The notes under the pieces are model-generated. The model was given only the letters and a program-made list of their open reading frames with translations, was not told the origin of the DNA and did no database searches. This document shows positions 44,141 to 52,771 of a DNA stretch of 64,000 nucleotides, one piece after another. How positions within the stretch are numbered: the first letter of the stretch is position 1; each line of letters starts with the position of its first letter. Where the stretch lies: assembly GCF_001427305.1 (NCBI RefSeq), contig NZ_LMFZ01000023.1:16349-80348 (forward strand). Direction: 5' to 3'. The translations under genes were made by a program, and so were the position numbers. Source of the DNA: Duganella sp. Root1480D1 (GTDB taxonomy: Bacteria; Pseudomonadota; Gammaproteobacteria; Burkholderiales; Burkholderiaceae_D).

Positions 44141-44465
44141 AGTTAAACCTTACGCTCACACCAACACGAGTGTTGTTAACTACTACACATAACAGAAATA
44201 TTAAATTTCCCAAGACAAAATTTAATCATTCCAGATGCATGTGAGAAACATCGCATGACACTCGCTCGTGCCGCGCAGTTTAAAAAATCACTTGTTTACC
44301 TGTGCGCAAATTAAGGAATGCTTTAATACGGAGCGTCATATGACAGGCTTTCTTAGCATGTCCGTCTTACCGGACACCATCACCGACAACAACATTGGGT
44401 GAACGCGTTGATCCAATGCGTTTGCCGTGCATGGCCAAGCGCTAATCCAAAACCCCCTACTGATT
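44141..44465. other. Intergenic AT-rich region
   Basis: About 325 bases, clearly richer in A+T than its surroundings. It contains the palindrome CAACAC-GA-GTGTTG (44162-44175) and an inverted repeat ATTAAATTT/AAATTTAAT (44200-44226). A 20-codon frame starting ATG at 44340 with GGAG upstream is present but not convincing. Confidence 0.5.
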
Positions 44466-45101
44466 TCAGGCTCGCACCACAGAAGTTCGAGGCACGCTCA
44501 AGAGTCCCTGTTCGCGGATGAATTCAACCACTTGCAGTACGCCTGCACCATTGCGCAAATTGGTGAATACGAAAGGTCGATCTCCGCGCTGGCGGGCAGC
44601 GTCCCGCGCCATCACATCCAGATCAGCGCCGACATGAGGCGCCAAATCCGTCTTATTGATGATCAGGAGATCCGAGCGGGTGATGCCAGGTCCGCCCTTG
44701 CGCGGAATCTTCTCGCCTCCCGCTACGTCGATCACATACAGCGTCAGGTCCGACAACTCGGGACTGAAGGTCGCCGCCAGATTGTCGCCGCCAGATTCCA
44801 CCAGGATCAAGTCCAGATCCGGAAAGTCGGCCTGCATGCGTGCAATCGCCTCCAGATTGATGGAGGCGTCTTCGCGGATTGCCGTATGAGGGCAACCACC
44901 CGTCTCTACGCCCATTAAGCGCTCCGGAGGCAGTGCATTGGCGCGAAGCAGAATCTCCATATCTTCGCGCGTATAAATGTCATTGGTGATGACCGCCATG
45001 TCGTAATCGTCGCGCATGGCCTTACACAGCATCTCGCACAAGGCTGTCTTACCTGATCCGACTGGGCCTCCGATGCCGACACGTAGAGGATTGGATGCCA
45101 T
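44466..45101 (-). CDS. ureG: Urease accessory GTPase
   Basis: The start (MASNPLRV) at 45101 has AAGGAG six bases upstream. The 211-residue protein has the UreG P-loop GGPVGSGKTAL (about 9-19), the GETGGCPH-type metal-binding motif (VETGGCPHTAIRED) and NKTDLAPHVGADL for guanine recognition. UreG hydrolyses GTP to drive nickel insertion into urease with UreE, UreF and UreD. It is last in a ureC'-ureE-ureF-ureG operon. Because urease itself is broken here, UreG has no obvious remaining job. Confidence 0.95.
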   Translation of the reverse strand: MASNPLRVGIGGPVGSGKTALCEMLCKAMRDDYDMAVITNDIYTREDMEILLRANALPPERLMGVETGGCPHTAIREDASINLEAIARMQADFPDLDLILVESGGDNLAATFSPELSDLTLYVIDVAGGEKIPRKGGPGITRSDLLIINKTDLAPHVGADLDVMARDAARQRGDRPFVFTNLRNGAGVLQVVEFIREQGLLSVPRTSVVRA

Positions 45102-45111
45102 CGATACTCCT

Positions 45112-45777
45112 TTATGAACGGTAAATCCTGCCGTGCTGCACTTCGTGCCGCATGGACAGTAACGATAATCCGGGTGCCCAGTTGGACAAATCAGCATCGC
45201 CCAACGCCTGGGCGGTACTGGCCGCCAATGCAATTTCCGGCTGCAGCTTCAATAGAAGTCGCTGGCCAGCCACTTGACCCAGCGGAATGGACTTGACGCA
45301 AACCAGTATCTGATTCTCTGCCCAGCTGAATAGCATGGCCAGCAGCGCTTCCTCCTGCGGGATACCGAGCCAATGCACTGCTCTCGCGAGCGCGGCAGGA
45401 TAGCCTTCTTCGCCAGCGACAAGCGGCGCAATTTCCAGTTCAGCCAGCAGACGCCCCAAGGAATAGCCCATCTGAACCGATTCCGCACGCAGTTCCGCCG
45501 TATCGCGTGAGGCAAGATAACGCTCGGCCCAGCACGATACCGAGGCCTCGTCGCCTGCCGCATGTGCACGTAGCAGGCGCCAGAATACGGGCGCATCCCA
45601 CCGAGCCAATACCTCGTGCAACTGGTCTCTTATCCAGGCATGAGCACTGTCGCTGTCGTGCACACTCCCCTGTTCCAGCGCCGTTTCCAGTCCTTGCGAA
45701 TAGCTGTACGCGCCGATGGGCAGTGCCGGGCTGGCGAACTGCAACAAGTGCAGCAGCGCCTTGGCATTCATTGTCAC
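45112..45777 (-). CDS. ureF: Urease accessory protein
   Basis: The 221-residue, all-helical UreF has the conserved start LLQFASPALPIGAYSYSQGLE, and the helix LLAMLFSWAENQILVCVKSIPLGQ. The final segment SLLSMRHEVQHGRIYRS matches the conserved UreF C-terminus. UreF recruits UreG to the urease-UreD complex. The start may be ATG 45777 or 45771; the gene overlaps the ureE stop by 4 bases. ureG begins 10 bases after it. Confidence 0.93.
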   Translation of the reverse strand: MTMNAKALLHLLQFASPALPIGAYSYSQGLETALEQGSVHDSDSAHAWIRDQLHEVLARWDAPVFWRLLRAHAAGDEASVSCWAERYLASRDTAELRAESVQMGYSLGRLLAELEIAPLVAGEEGYPAALARAVHWLGIPQEEALLAMLFSWAENQILVCVKSIPLGQVAGQRLLLKLQPEIALAASTAQALGDADLSNWAPGLSLLSMRHEVQHGRIYRS

Positions 45778-46271
45778 GCTCCGTCGGGGCGGTGGATCTT
45801 CTGTCGCAGCGGTACCGGCGCCAGCGGATGGCTGTGCGCATGTCCGCCTGCATATGCCCCCGACTCTGGTTCAAAGGCCGCCACTTCTTCCGTCACCACA
45901 GCCCCAAGGCCGGTGAGCATGTCGCGCAGTACGGGATCAATGCGGATGCGTAGGAAGCCATCACCCACCTCAACCTGGCAATGGCGATTTCCAAGGTGGA
46001 AGGCGCAGCGCAGCAGGCCTTCTGCATCTTCGGCGCGTACGACATAGACGGGCTCCATGGCTGCGCGCACGCGCGCGACAAAACCCGTTTCGCCTGTCAG
46101 CAGATCACCTTCACGCAGTACCGTGCCGCGTGCGGTAAATAAGGCGACTTCCTCTCCGGAATCGAGGCGTGCGCGCTGGCGGCACCTCTCGCGCTGGTCA
46201 TAGCTCAGCACTAATTCACCATCCACGCGTCCAGACGCGGCCAATTTGGTGTGCAAGGTCAACATGGTCAT
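45774..46271 (-). CDS. ureE: Urease nickel metallochaperone
   Basis: A GTG one codon upstream (46274) is an alternative; I prefer ATG 46271. The 165-residue protein has the UreE peptide-binding N-terminal domain (LTLHTKLAASG, LVLSYDQRERCR) and the metal-binding domain with CAFHLGNRHCQVEV. Its C-terminal tail is modestly histidine-rich (GGHAHSHPLAP). UreE delivers nickel to the UreDFG complex. Start and stop are coupled to ureC' and ureF. Confidence 0.92.
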   Translation of the reverse strand: MTMLTLHTKLAASGRVDGELVLSYDQRERCRQRARLDSGEEVALFTARGTVLREGDLLTGETGFVARVRAAMEPVYVVRAEDAEGLLRCAFHLGNRHCQVEVGDGFLRIRIDPVLRDMLTGLGAVVTEEVAAFEPESGAYAGGHAHSHPLAPVPLRQKIHRPDGA

Positions 46272-46274
46272 CAC

Positions 46275-47786
46275 TCAAAACAGGAAATAGCGCTGCGCCA
46301 TCGGTAGGACGACGGCAGCTTCACAAACCAACAATGCGCCGTCGGCGCGCACTTCGTACGTTTCCGGATCGACTTCCATGTGCGGCGTCGCGCTGTTGTG
46401 GATCATGTCGGCCTTGCGGAGCTGGCGTGTGGCACTGATCGGCACCACCTGTTTGGCAAGGCCCAGGCGTTCTCCAATACCCGATTCAAAGGCTGCGCGC
46501 GAGACAAAGGTCAATGACTTCTTCAAGCCACCACCGAAGGCGCCAAACATCGGCCGCATGTAGACCGGCTGTGGCGTAGGAATGGAAGCATTCGGATCCC
46601 CCATCTGGGCGCAGGCGATCATGCCGCCCTTCAGCACCATGGACGGCTTGACGCCGAAGAAGGCCGGGCGCCATAGCACCAGGTCGGCCAGCTTGCCTAC
46701 TTCCACGGAACCCACGACATGCGATATGCCATGTGCAATGGCAGGATTGATCGTGTATTTGGCCACATAGCGCTTGGCACGGGCATTGTCGCTGCGCGCG
46801 CTGTCGCCTGGCAGCGAACCTCGCTGCACCTTCATCTTATGGGCAGTTTGCCAGGTGCGCATGATGACTTCGCCCACACGCCCCATGGCCTGCGAGTCGG
46901 ACGACATCATCGAGATCGCACCCAAGTCGTGCAGGATATCTTCGGCCGCGATGGTCTCCCGACGGATACGCGATTCGGCAAACGCGACGTCCTCGGCGAT
47001 GGCAGCATCCAGATGGTGGCATACCATCAGCATGTCCAGGTGCTCGTCCAGCGTATTGACAGTGAACGGACGAGTGGGATTGGTCGACGATGGCAGCACG
47101 TTGGATTGCCCAACCGCCGCAATGATGTCCGGCGCATGGCCGCCACCGGCCCCTTCCGTATGGAAGGTATGGATGGTGCGATCCTTGAATGCGGCCAGCG
47201 TCGCTTCCAGGAAGCCACCTTCGTTGAGCGTGTCCGTGTGAATCGCGACCTGCACGTCCATGCGATCTGCCACGGACAAGCAGCTATCGATCGCCGCCGG
47301 CGTGCTGCCCCAGTCCTCGTGCAGCTTGAGGCCGATCGCGCCAGCCTCCACCTGTTCCTCCAGCGGGCGCGGCAAGCTCACGTTACCCTTGCCAAGGAAG
47401 CCCAGGTTCATGGGAAACGCATCGGCCGCCGCCAGCATGGCGTGGATGTGCCAGGGGCCAGGCGTGCAAGTCGTCGCAGCCGTGCCAACTGCGGGCCCGG
47501 TTCCGCCGCCGATCATCGTGGTCACCCCCGAAGCCAGCGCTTCTTCGATCTGTTGCGGGCAGATGAAGTGGATGTGCGTATCCACCCCGCCCGCCGTGAC
47601 GATCAAGCCTTCGCCAGCAATAATCTCCGTTGCACCACCAATGGCCATGGTCACCCCAGGCTGGATATCCGGATTTCCCGCCTTCCCGATGCCGGCAATG
47701 CGACCGTCTTTGAGTCCAATATCGGCCTTCACAATGCCCCAGTGGTCCAAGATCACGGCGTTTGTGATGACGGTGTCCATCACATC
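46275..47786 (-). pseudogene. ureC: Urease alpha subunit, N-terminally truncated
   Basis: Recognisable sequence begins at DVMDTVITNAVILDH, which is about residue 65 of a normal 567-residue UreC; upstream codons read into the neighbouring integrase's 3' region on the opposite sense. All nickel-site residues in the remaining part are present: THIHF (His-x-His), the carbamylated Lys in GLKLHEDWG, the two His in HTFHTEGAGGGHAPD, and Asp in SSDSQAMG. Nevertheless the missing N-terminus and the absence of ureA and ureB mean urease cannot be made. The first ATG in the remnant is at 47780. Confidence 0.9.
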
Positions 47787-47848
47787 CCGGTGCGGTAGCT
47801 GGATCGCGCAACAGCAGGCAGCCGCGGTGGCACAACCAGCGCCAGCGC

Positions 47849-49042
47849 TCAGGAAGACTTGACCCACTTGTCGATCATGTCCGCCCAGTCCTGCATCATG
47901 GCCCTTCGCTGCTCCGAGTACTCGGCCTTGTTGTAGACCGCGCGCACGCCCTTCTGCTCGTGCGCCAGGCACTTCTCGATCCAGTCCGTGTTGTAGCCTG
48001 CTTCGTGCAGCAAGGTCGAAGCGGTGCGACGCAGGTCATGTGGCGAGAAGTCGGCTAATGGCCTGCCCGCCTCACGTGCCACACGCGACACCGACGTGGT
48101 CACCTGGTTCAGCGTAGCATTCGAGATCGGCAGGTCGGCGTCATAGCGCGACGGCAGCACATATTTCGAGCCAGCGGCACATGTGCGCAGCGCGACGAAC
48201 ATGTCGATCGCTTGCCGCGACAGATAAACGTTATGCGGGTTGCGCCGCTTCATCCGCTGCGCCGGGATAGTCCAGACACCGCTAGTGAAGTTGACCTCGT
48301 CCCAGGTGGCATCCGTCAGCTCGGATTTGCGCACCATCGTCAGCAGCAGGAGTTTGACTGCCAGGCGCAGCGTCGGCGCACTTTGCACCCGGTCCAGGAA
48401 TTCATAGAGCCATGGAATCTCTGTGCTGCTCAACGCCCTGTCGCGCGGCTGAAACGTAGCAATCGCGCATGGCGGCACCTTGTCGGCTGGATTAGGGTGT
48501 TCATGGCCACGCTGGCCGGCATAACGAAACACCAGCATCACGATCTCCCGCGCGTGCACCGCAGTGGCCGGCGCGCCGCGCGCCACGATCTTGTCGCATA
48601 ACGCGCGCAACTCCTCATGCGTAATCTCGTGGAGCAGCAGTTTGCCGAAAGGACGCGCGAGGTCGCGCTCGTAGACGGAGCGCCGCATATCGCGCGTCGA
48701 TTCTGCCATGCGATATTTTTCGAGCCATCGTTCGGCCCACTCGCCGAAAGTCTCCTCCCCCTCCCTGCGCTGCTTCTGTCGCCGCTTATGCTGCGTCGGC
48801 GACATGCCGGCCGCCACCAGCTTCCTTGCCGCAATCAGCTTCTCGCGCGCCTCCGCCAAAGTCAGTCCATCAGGCCCATAGCAGCCCAAGACCAGCGTCT
48901 CCTGCCGCCCGTTGATGCGGTAGTTAAACCGGAATGACACCACGCCGGAAGCCAGCACCATGGCGTACAGACCATCCCGATCCACCACCTTGTAGGCACG
49001 CGGCCCCGCCTTCAAACTACGCAGTTTTGTGTCTGTCAGCAT
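47849..49042 (-). CDS. int: Tyrosine-type site-specific integrase (P4/DUF4102 type)
   Basis: The 397-residue protein has an N-terminal DUF4102 arm-binding domain (LRSLKAGPRAYKVVDRDGLY), a central SAM-like domain and a catalytic domain. The catalytic residues are Arg in TMVRKSELTD, His-x-x-Arg in FSPHDLRRT, His in CLAHEQKG and Tyr in AVYNKAEY. The 5' end is near 49042 and the protein faces away from guaA. Such integrases insert genomic islands at tRNA genes and, less often, at the guaA 3' end, which is 395 bases upstream here. Its 3' side abuts the truncated ureC, so the rest of the island appears to have been lost or rearranged. Confidence 0.93.
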   Translation of the reverse strand: MLTDTKLRSLKAGPRAYKVVDRDGLYAMVLASGVVSFRFNYRINGRQETLVLGCYGPDGLTLAEAREKLIAARKLVAAGMSPTQHKRRQKQRREGEETFGEWAERWLEKYRMAESTRDMRRSVYERDLARPFGKLLLHEITHEELRALCDKIVARGAPATAVHAREIVMLVFRYAGQRGHEHPNPADKVPPCAIATFQPRDRALSSTEIPWLYEFLDRVQSAPTLRLAVKLLLLTMVRKSELTDATWDEVNFTSGVWTIPAQRMKRRNPHNVYLSRQAIDMFVALRTCAAGSKYVLPSRYDADLPISNATLNQVTTSVSRVAREAGRPLADFSPHDLRRTASTLLHEAGYNTDWIEKCLAHEQKGVRAVYNKAEYSEQRRAMMQDWADMIDKWVKSS

Positions 49043-49056
49043 TTACGCCTCCTTCC

Positions 49057-49298
49057 CGATACCATCATGCTGCCTCTTTCCCTCAATAAATCAACAAGTT
49101 AGCGGCACTAAAAACGTGCGCTTTTCTCGCAAAACTACGCCAAAATCGCCTTCCGATACCATCAGCAAAAAAGTTGATGGTATCGGCTGTTTTTTCCTTT
49201 TACATCAATCACTTACCCGATTTCGATACCATCAACCGCGTAAAACCGTGATGATGGTATCGGGACGATGCGCAATCACCGCTCGCGCAATACCATCA
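49057..49298. repeat. Six copies of an 11-base motif between int and guaA
   Basis: CGATACCATCA occurs in direct orientation at 49057-49067, 49154-49164 and 49224-49234, and inverted at 49175-49185 and 49252-49262. A shorter ATACCATCA is at 49290-49298. The two inverted copies pair with the direct copies to give hairpins, the first with 12-base arms. They could be arm-type sites for the integrase and excisionase or operator sites controlling int. Confidence 0.85.
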
Positions 49299-49366
49299 CC
49301 AGTGCCAACGATCCGGCGCGCTTGCCCGTGCCGATCGTTGCCAGACTTCGCCACCAGAAAAAGAAA

Positions 49367-49390
49367 AAGCCCCTGAAAAATCAGGGGCTT
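49367..49390 (-). terminator. Intrinsic terminator of guaA
   Basis: AAGCCCCTGA and TCAGGGGCTT form a perfect 10-base stem around AAAA; on the minus strand it is followed by TTTCTTTTTC. It lies 47 bases beyond the guaA stop. Confidence 0.9.
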
Positions 49391-49437
49391 AGTCTTGGTT
49401 TAGTGCCGAGTGCTGCGGGGTGCAGCCAGACCGGGAA

Positions 49438-51039
49438 TCACTCCCACTCGATGGTCGCAGGTGGTTTGCCGCTGATGTCGTACACTACGCGGTTCAGGCC
49501 ACGCACCTCATTGATGATGCGGTTGGAGACCTTGCCCAGCAGCGAGTGCGGCAGGTGCGCCCAGTGCGCGGTCATGAAGTCCTGGGTCTGCACGGCGCGC
49601 AGGGCTACGACGTAGTCGTAGGTGCGGCCATCGCCCATCACGCCCACCGATTTCACCGGCAGGAACACAGCGAAGGCTTGCGAGGTTGCGTCGTACCAGT
49701 TCTGTGGTGCGTCTTCGCCAGCCATGACTGCACCTTCGTATGGCGTGTTGCGCAGTTCTTCGATGAAGATGGCGTCGGCACGGCGCAGCAGGTCGGCGTA
49801 TTCCTTCTTCACTTCGCCCAGGATACGCACGCCCAGGCCTGGGCCAGGGAATGGATGGCGATACACCATCTCGTGAGGCAGCCCCAGGGCCACACCCAGC
49901 TTGCGCACTTCGTCCTTGAACAGTTCGCGCAGCGGCTCGAGCAGCTGCAGCTTCATGGTTTCCGGCAGGCCGCCCACGTTGTGGTGCGACTTGATGGTCT
50001 GGCCTTTCTTGCCCTTGCCTGCGGATTCGATCACGTCAGGGTAAATGGTGCCTTGTGCCAGCCACTTGGCGTTGACCAGCTTGCCCGATTCAGCCTGGAA
50101 CACTTCGACGAATTCGCGGCCGATGATCTTGCGCTTCTGCTCTGGATCGGTGACGCCGGCCAAGTGGCCCATGAACTGTTCGGTCGCATCGACCTGGATC
50201 ACTTTCACGCCCAGGTTCTTGGAGAACATGTCCATCACCATCTTGCCTTCGTTCAGGCGCAGCAGGCCGTGGTCGACGAAGACGCAGGTCAGCTGGTCGC
50301 CGATGGCGCGGTGGATCAGGGCTGCGGCCACGGAAGAATCGACGCCGCCGGACAGGCCCAGGATCACTTCATCGGTGCCAACCTGGGCGCGGATCTTCTC
50401 CACGGCTTCGGAGATGTAGTCCGGCATATTCCAGTCCGCCTTGCAGCCGCAGATCTCGTGCACGAAGCGGCCCAGCATGGCCTTGCCCTGCACGGTGTGG
50501 GTCACTTCCGGGTGCCACTGCACGGCGTAGAACTTGCGCTCTTCGTCGGCCATGCCGGCGATCGGGCAGGAATCGGTGGACGCCATCAGCTTGAAGCCGG
50601 CCGGCATTTCCAGGACCTTGTCGCCGTGGCTCATCCAGACCTTCAGCATGCCATGGCCTTCGTCGGTAACGAAGTCGTTGATGCCGTTCAGCAGCGCGGT
50701 GTGGTTGCGGGCGCGTACTTCAGCGTAGCCGAATTCGCGTACCAGGCCGTTTTCCACTTTGCCGCCCAGTTGCGCAGCCATGGTCTGCATGCCGTAGCAG
50801 ATGCCCAGTACTGGCACGCCGATCTCAAACACAGCTTGCGGTGCGCGTGGGGAATCGCCTTCCAGCGTGGAGTTGTGGGAGCCGGACAGGATGACGCCCG
50901 ATGCGCCGTAGTTGCGAATGAACTCTTCGCTAACGTCGTATGGGTACACCTCGGAGAACACACCCGCGTCGCGCACGCGGCGTGCGATCAGCTGGGTAAC
51001 CTGGGAACCAAAATCAAGGATGAGGATTTTTGAGTGCAT
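49438..51039 (-). CDS. guaA: GMP synthase (glutamine-hydrolysing)
   Basis: The 533-residue enzyme has a class I amidotransferase domain with Cys in LGICYGMQTMA and the His/Glu pair in QWHPEVTHT. It is followed by an ATP-pyrophosphatase domain with LGLSGGVDSSVAAALI, and a C-terminal dimerisation domain (HPFPGPGLGVRILGEV). It converts XMP to GMP using glutamine and ATP. Length and motifs are normal. It is co-directional with guaB, 54 bases downstream of it, but an intrinsic terminator sits in that gap. Its 3' end is the presumed island insertion site. Confidence 0.97.
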   Translation of the reverse strand: MHSKILILDFGSQVTQLIARRVRDAGVFSEVYPYDVSEEFIRNYGASGVILSGSHNSTLEGDSPRAPQAVFEIGVPVLGICYGMQTMAAQLGGKVENGLVREFGYAEVRARNHTALLNGINDFVTDEGHGMLKVWMSHGDKVLEMPAGFKLMASTDSCPIAGMADEERKFYAVQWHPEVTHTVQGKAMLGRFVHEICGCKADWNMPDYISEAVEKIRAQVGTDEVILGLSGGVDSSVAAALIHRAIGDQLTCVFVDHGLLRLNEGKMVMDMFSKNLGVKVIQVDATEQFMGHLAGVTDPEQKRKIIGREFVEVFQAESGKLVNAKWLAQGTIYPDVIESAGKGKKGQTIKSHHNVGGLPETMKLQLLEPLRELFKDEVRKLGVALGLPHEMVYRHPFPGPGLGVRILGEVKKEYADLLRRADAIFIEELRNTPYEGAVMAGEDAPQNWYDATSQAFAVFLPVKSVGVMGDGRTYDYVVALRAVQTQDFMTAHWAHLPHSLLGKVSNRIINEVRGLNRVVYDISGKPPATIEWE

Positions 51040-51057
51040 AGCGGGGGCAAAAAAAAA

Positions 51058-51080
51058 TTGCGGCGACCAGTGGTCGCCGC
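51058..51080 (-). terminator. Intrinsic terminator between guaB and guaA
   Basis: On the minus strand GCGGCGACC and GGTCGCCGC pair around ACT, and AA followed by nine T residues (51049-51057) comes next. It lies between the guaB stop and the guaA start. guaA has no visible Shine-Dalgarno in the remaining GCCCCCGCT before its ATG. Confidence 0.8.
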
Positions 51081-51093
51081 TTTGCGGAGGTAC

Positions 51094-52554
51094 TTATTCG
51101 GAGCGGTAGTTCGGCGCTTCTTTGGTGATCTGGACGTCGTGCACGTGCGATTCACGCATGCCGGCAGACGTGATCTCGACGAATTCTGCTTTCTCTTTCA
51201 GTTCGTCGATAGTGGCGCAGCCGCAATAGCCCATGGATTGGCGCACGCCGCCCACCAGCTGGAACAGGATCGCCAGCACGGAGCCCTTGTAGGCCACGCG
51301 GCCTTCAATGCCTTCCGGGACGAACTTGTCCTGTTTGGCGCTGGCGTCCTGGAAGTAGCGGTCAGCCGAACCATCTGCCATCGCGCCCAGGGAGCCCATG
51401 CCGCGATAGGACTTGTACGAACGGCCCTGGTACAGGATCACTTCGCCCGGTGCTTCTTCGGTACCGGCGAACATGGAGCCCATCATCACGGTCGATGCGC
51501 CGGCTGCCAGTGCTTTCGAAATATCGCCCGAGAAGCGGATGCCGCCGTCGGCGATACACGGAACGCCAGTGCCCTTCAGTGCTTCGGCCACGTTGGAGAT
51601 CGCGGTGATCTGCGGTACGCCCACGCCTGCAACGATACGGGTGGTGCAGATGGAGCCTGGGCCGATGCCGACCTTGACCGCGTCCGCGCCGTATTCAACC
51701 AGCGCTTTAGCAGCAGCTGCGGTGGCGATGTTGCCGCCGATGACGTCAACGTGCGGGTACTTGGTTTTGATGTACTTCACGCGGTCCAGGATGCCCTGGG
51801 AGTGGCCGTGGGCGGTGTCGACCACCAGCACGTCCACGCCTGCAGCTACCAGCAGGTCGATGCGTTCTTCGTCTTTCGCGCCGACGCCGACTGCCGCGCC
51901 CACCAGCAGCTTGCCGTGCTGGTCTTTCGATGCGTTCGGGTGTTCGGTGGATTTCTGGATGTCCTTGACGGTGATCAGGCCGCGCAGCTCAAACGCGTCG
52001 TTCACCACCAGCACGCGCTCCAGGCGGTGCTTGTTCATCAGGCGCTTGGCTTCTTCCGTGTTGGCTTCTTCGTTGACGGTCACCAGCTTTTCGCGTGGCG
52101 TCATCTTCGCGCGCACTTCCGCGTCCAGTTCTTTTTCAAAGCGCAGGTCACGGTTGGTGATGATGCCGACCACTTCTTTGCCCTGCACTACAGGGAAGCC
52201 GGAAATACCATATTGCTCGGTCAACTTGATCACGTCGCGGATCTTCATGTCCGGCGGGATGGTGATTGGGTCGCGCAGCACGCCAGCCTCGAAACGCTTG
52301 ACCTTCGACACTTCACGGGCCTGGTCTTTCGGCTTCAGGTTCTTGTGAATGATGCCGATGCCGCCTTCCTGTGCCATCGCGATCGCCAAACGGCTTTCGG
52401 TAACGGTATCCATTGCCGCGGACAGCAGGGGAATATTCAGGGAGATGTTACGGGTCAGGCGAGTCTTGAGGGACGTATCCGCAGGCAGAATGTTGGAATA
52501 CGCGGGGACGAGGAGCACGTCATCGAAAGTGAGTGCTTTTTGGAGCAGACGCAT
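51094..52554 (-). CDS. guaB: Inosine-5'-monophosphate dehydrogenase
   Basis: The 486-residue enzyme is an IMPDH barrel with an inserted CBS pair (about 95-205; GYCGC and SGFPVVQGK are seen). The catalytic Cys is in GPGSICTTRIVAGVG, the NAD and IMP loops in VDTAHGHSQGIL and the flap in YRGMGSLGAM. It oxidises IMP to XMP, the committed step to GMP. It is followed by guaA on the same strand. The long frame on the opposite strand is a shadow. Confidence 0.97.
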   Translation of the reverse strand: MRLLQKALTFDDVLLVPAYSNILPADTSLKTRLTRNISLNIPLLSAAMDTVTESRLAIAMAQEGGIGIIHKNLKPKDQAREVSKVKRFEAGVLRDPITIPPDMKIRDVIKLTEQYGISGFPVVQGKEVVGIITNRDLRFEKELDAEVRAKMTPREKLVTVNEEANTEEAKRLMNKHRLERVLVVNDAFELRGLITVKDIQKSTEHPNASKDQHGKLLVGAAVGVGAKDEERIDLLVAAGVDVLVVDTAHGHSQGILDRVKYIKTKYPHVDVIGGNIATAAAAKALVEYGADAVKVGIGPGSICTTRIVAGVGVPQITAISNVAEALKGTGVPCIADGGIRFSGDISKALAAGASTVMMGSMFAGTEEAPGEVILYQGRSYKSYRGMGSLGAMADGSADRYFQDASAKQDKFVPEGIEGRVAYKGSVLAILFQLVGGVRQSMGYCGCATIDELKEKAEFVEITSAGMRESHVHDVQITKEAPNYRSE

Positions 52555-52652
52555 AGTATTTCCTATAGGCGCAAAAGCAGATTATACAGGAAACATTCGC
52601 TTTCGTCTCGGCAATCCTTCATTGCCTCCCGGGACGTCCTGCCTGAGCAGCA

Positions 52653-52668
52653 ATGCTAGCGCTATCAT
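52653..52668. promoter_or_regulatory. Upstream LacI/GntR-type operator candidate
   Basis: ATGCTAGCGCTATCAT is a near-palindrome centred on GC and differs at one symmetric position from the perfect palindrome at 52741-52758. The pair is 88 bases apart, flanking the gntK promoter, which suits repression by DNA looping. Confidence 0.6.
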
Positions 52669-52705
52669 GCGCGCAACACTTGCTGCGCCGCACAATCCAA
52701 ACTTC

Positions 52706-52733
52706 TTTACAAATTCTTGCACTAGTCTAAACT
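52706..52733 (+). promoter_or_regulatory. Sigma-70-type promoter of the gluconate operon
   Basis: TTTACA (52706-52711) and TAAACT (52728-52733) are separated by 16 bases. Transcription would begin near 52740, at the first base of the palindromic operator. Confidence 0.5.
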
Positions 52734-52740
52734 TGCGATC

Positions 52741-52758
52741 ACTGATAGCGCTATCAGT
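52741..52758. promoter_or_regulatory. Perfect palindromic operator of the gluconate operon
   Basis: ACTGATAGCGCTATCAGT is an 18-base perfect palindrome centred on GC, the typical shape of LacI/GntR-family operators. It overlaps the expected transcription start and lies 14 bases before gntK's ATG. Confidence 0.8.
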
Positions 52759-52771
52759 TATTAGGAGATAT

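Larger units (their letters stand above)
49043..49437. other. Attachment-region intergenic sequence between int and guaA
   Basis: About 395 bases with no gene. It holds the 11-base repeats and the guaA terminator. If the island inserted at the guaA 3' end, attL should be near 49438; I found no second copy of the guaA end elsewhere in the window. Confidence 0.6.

Noticed and set aside
46719..47798. Open frame of 359 codons on the plus strand opposite ureC
   Set aside because: Shadow of the ureC remnant.
49430..49470. Second copy of the guaA 3' end as attR of an island
   Set aside because: I looked for repeats of the guaA end (CACTCCCACTCGATGG) across the window by eye and found none, so I cannot delimit an island.
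49420..51033. Open frame of 537 codons on the plus strand opposite guaA
   Set aside because: It mirrors the guaA codons in a high-GC gene and has no family similarity; antisense frames of this size are expected here.
51034..52659. Open frame of 541 codons on the plus strand opposite guaB
   Set aside because: Same reason: shadow of guaB.
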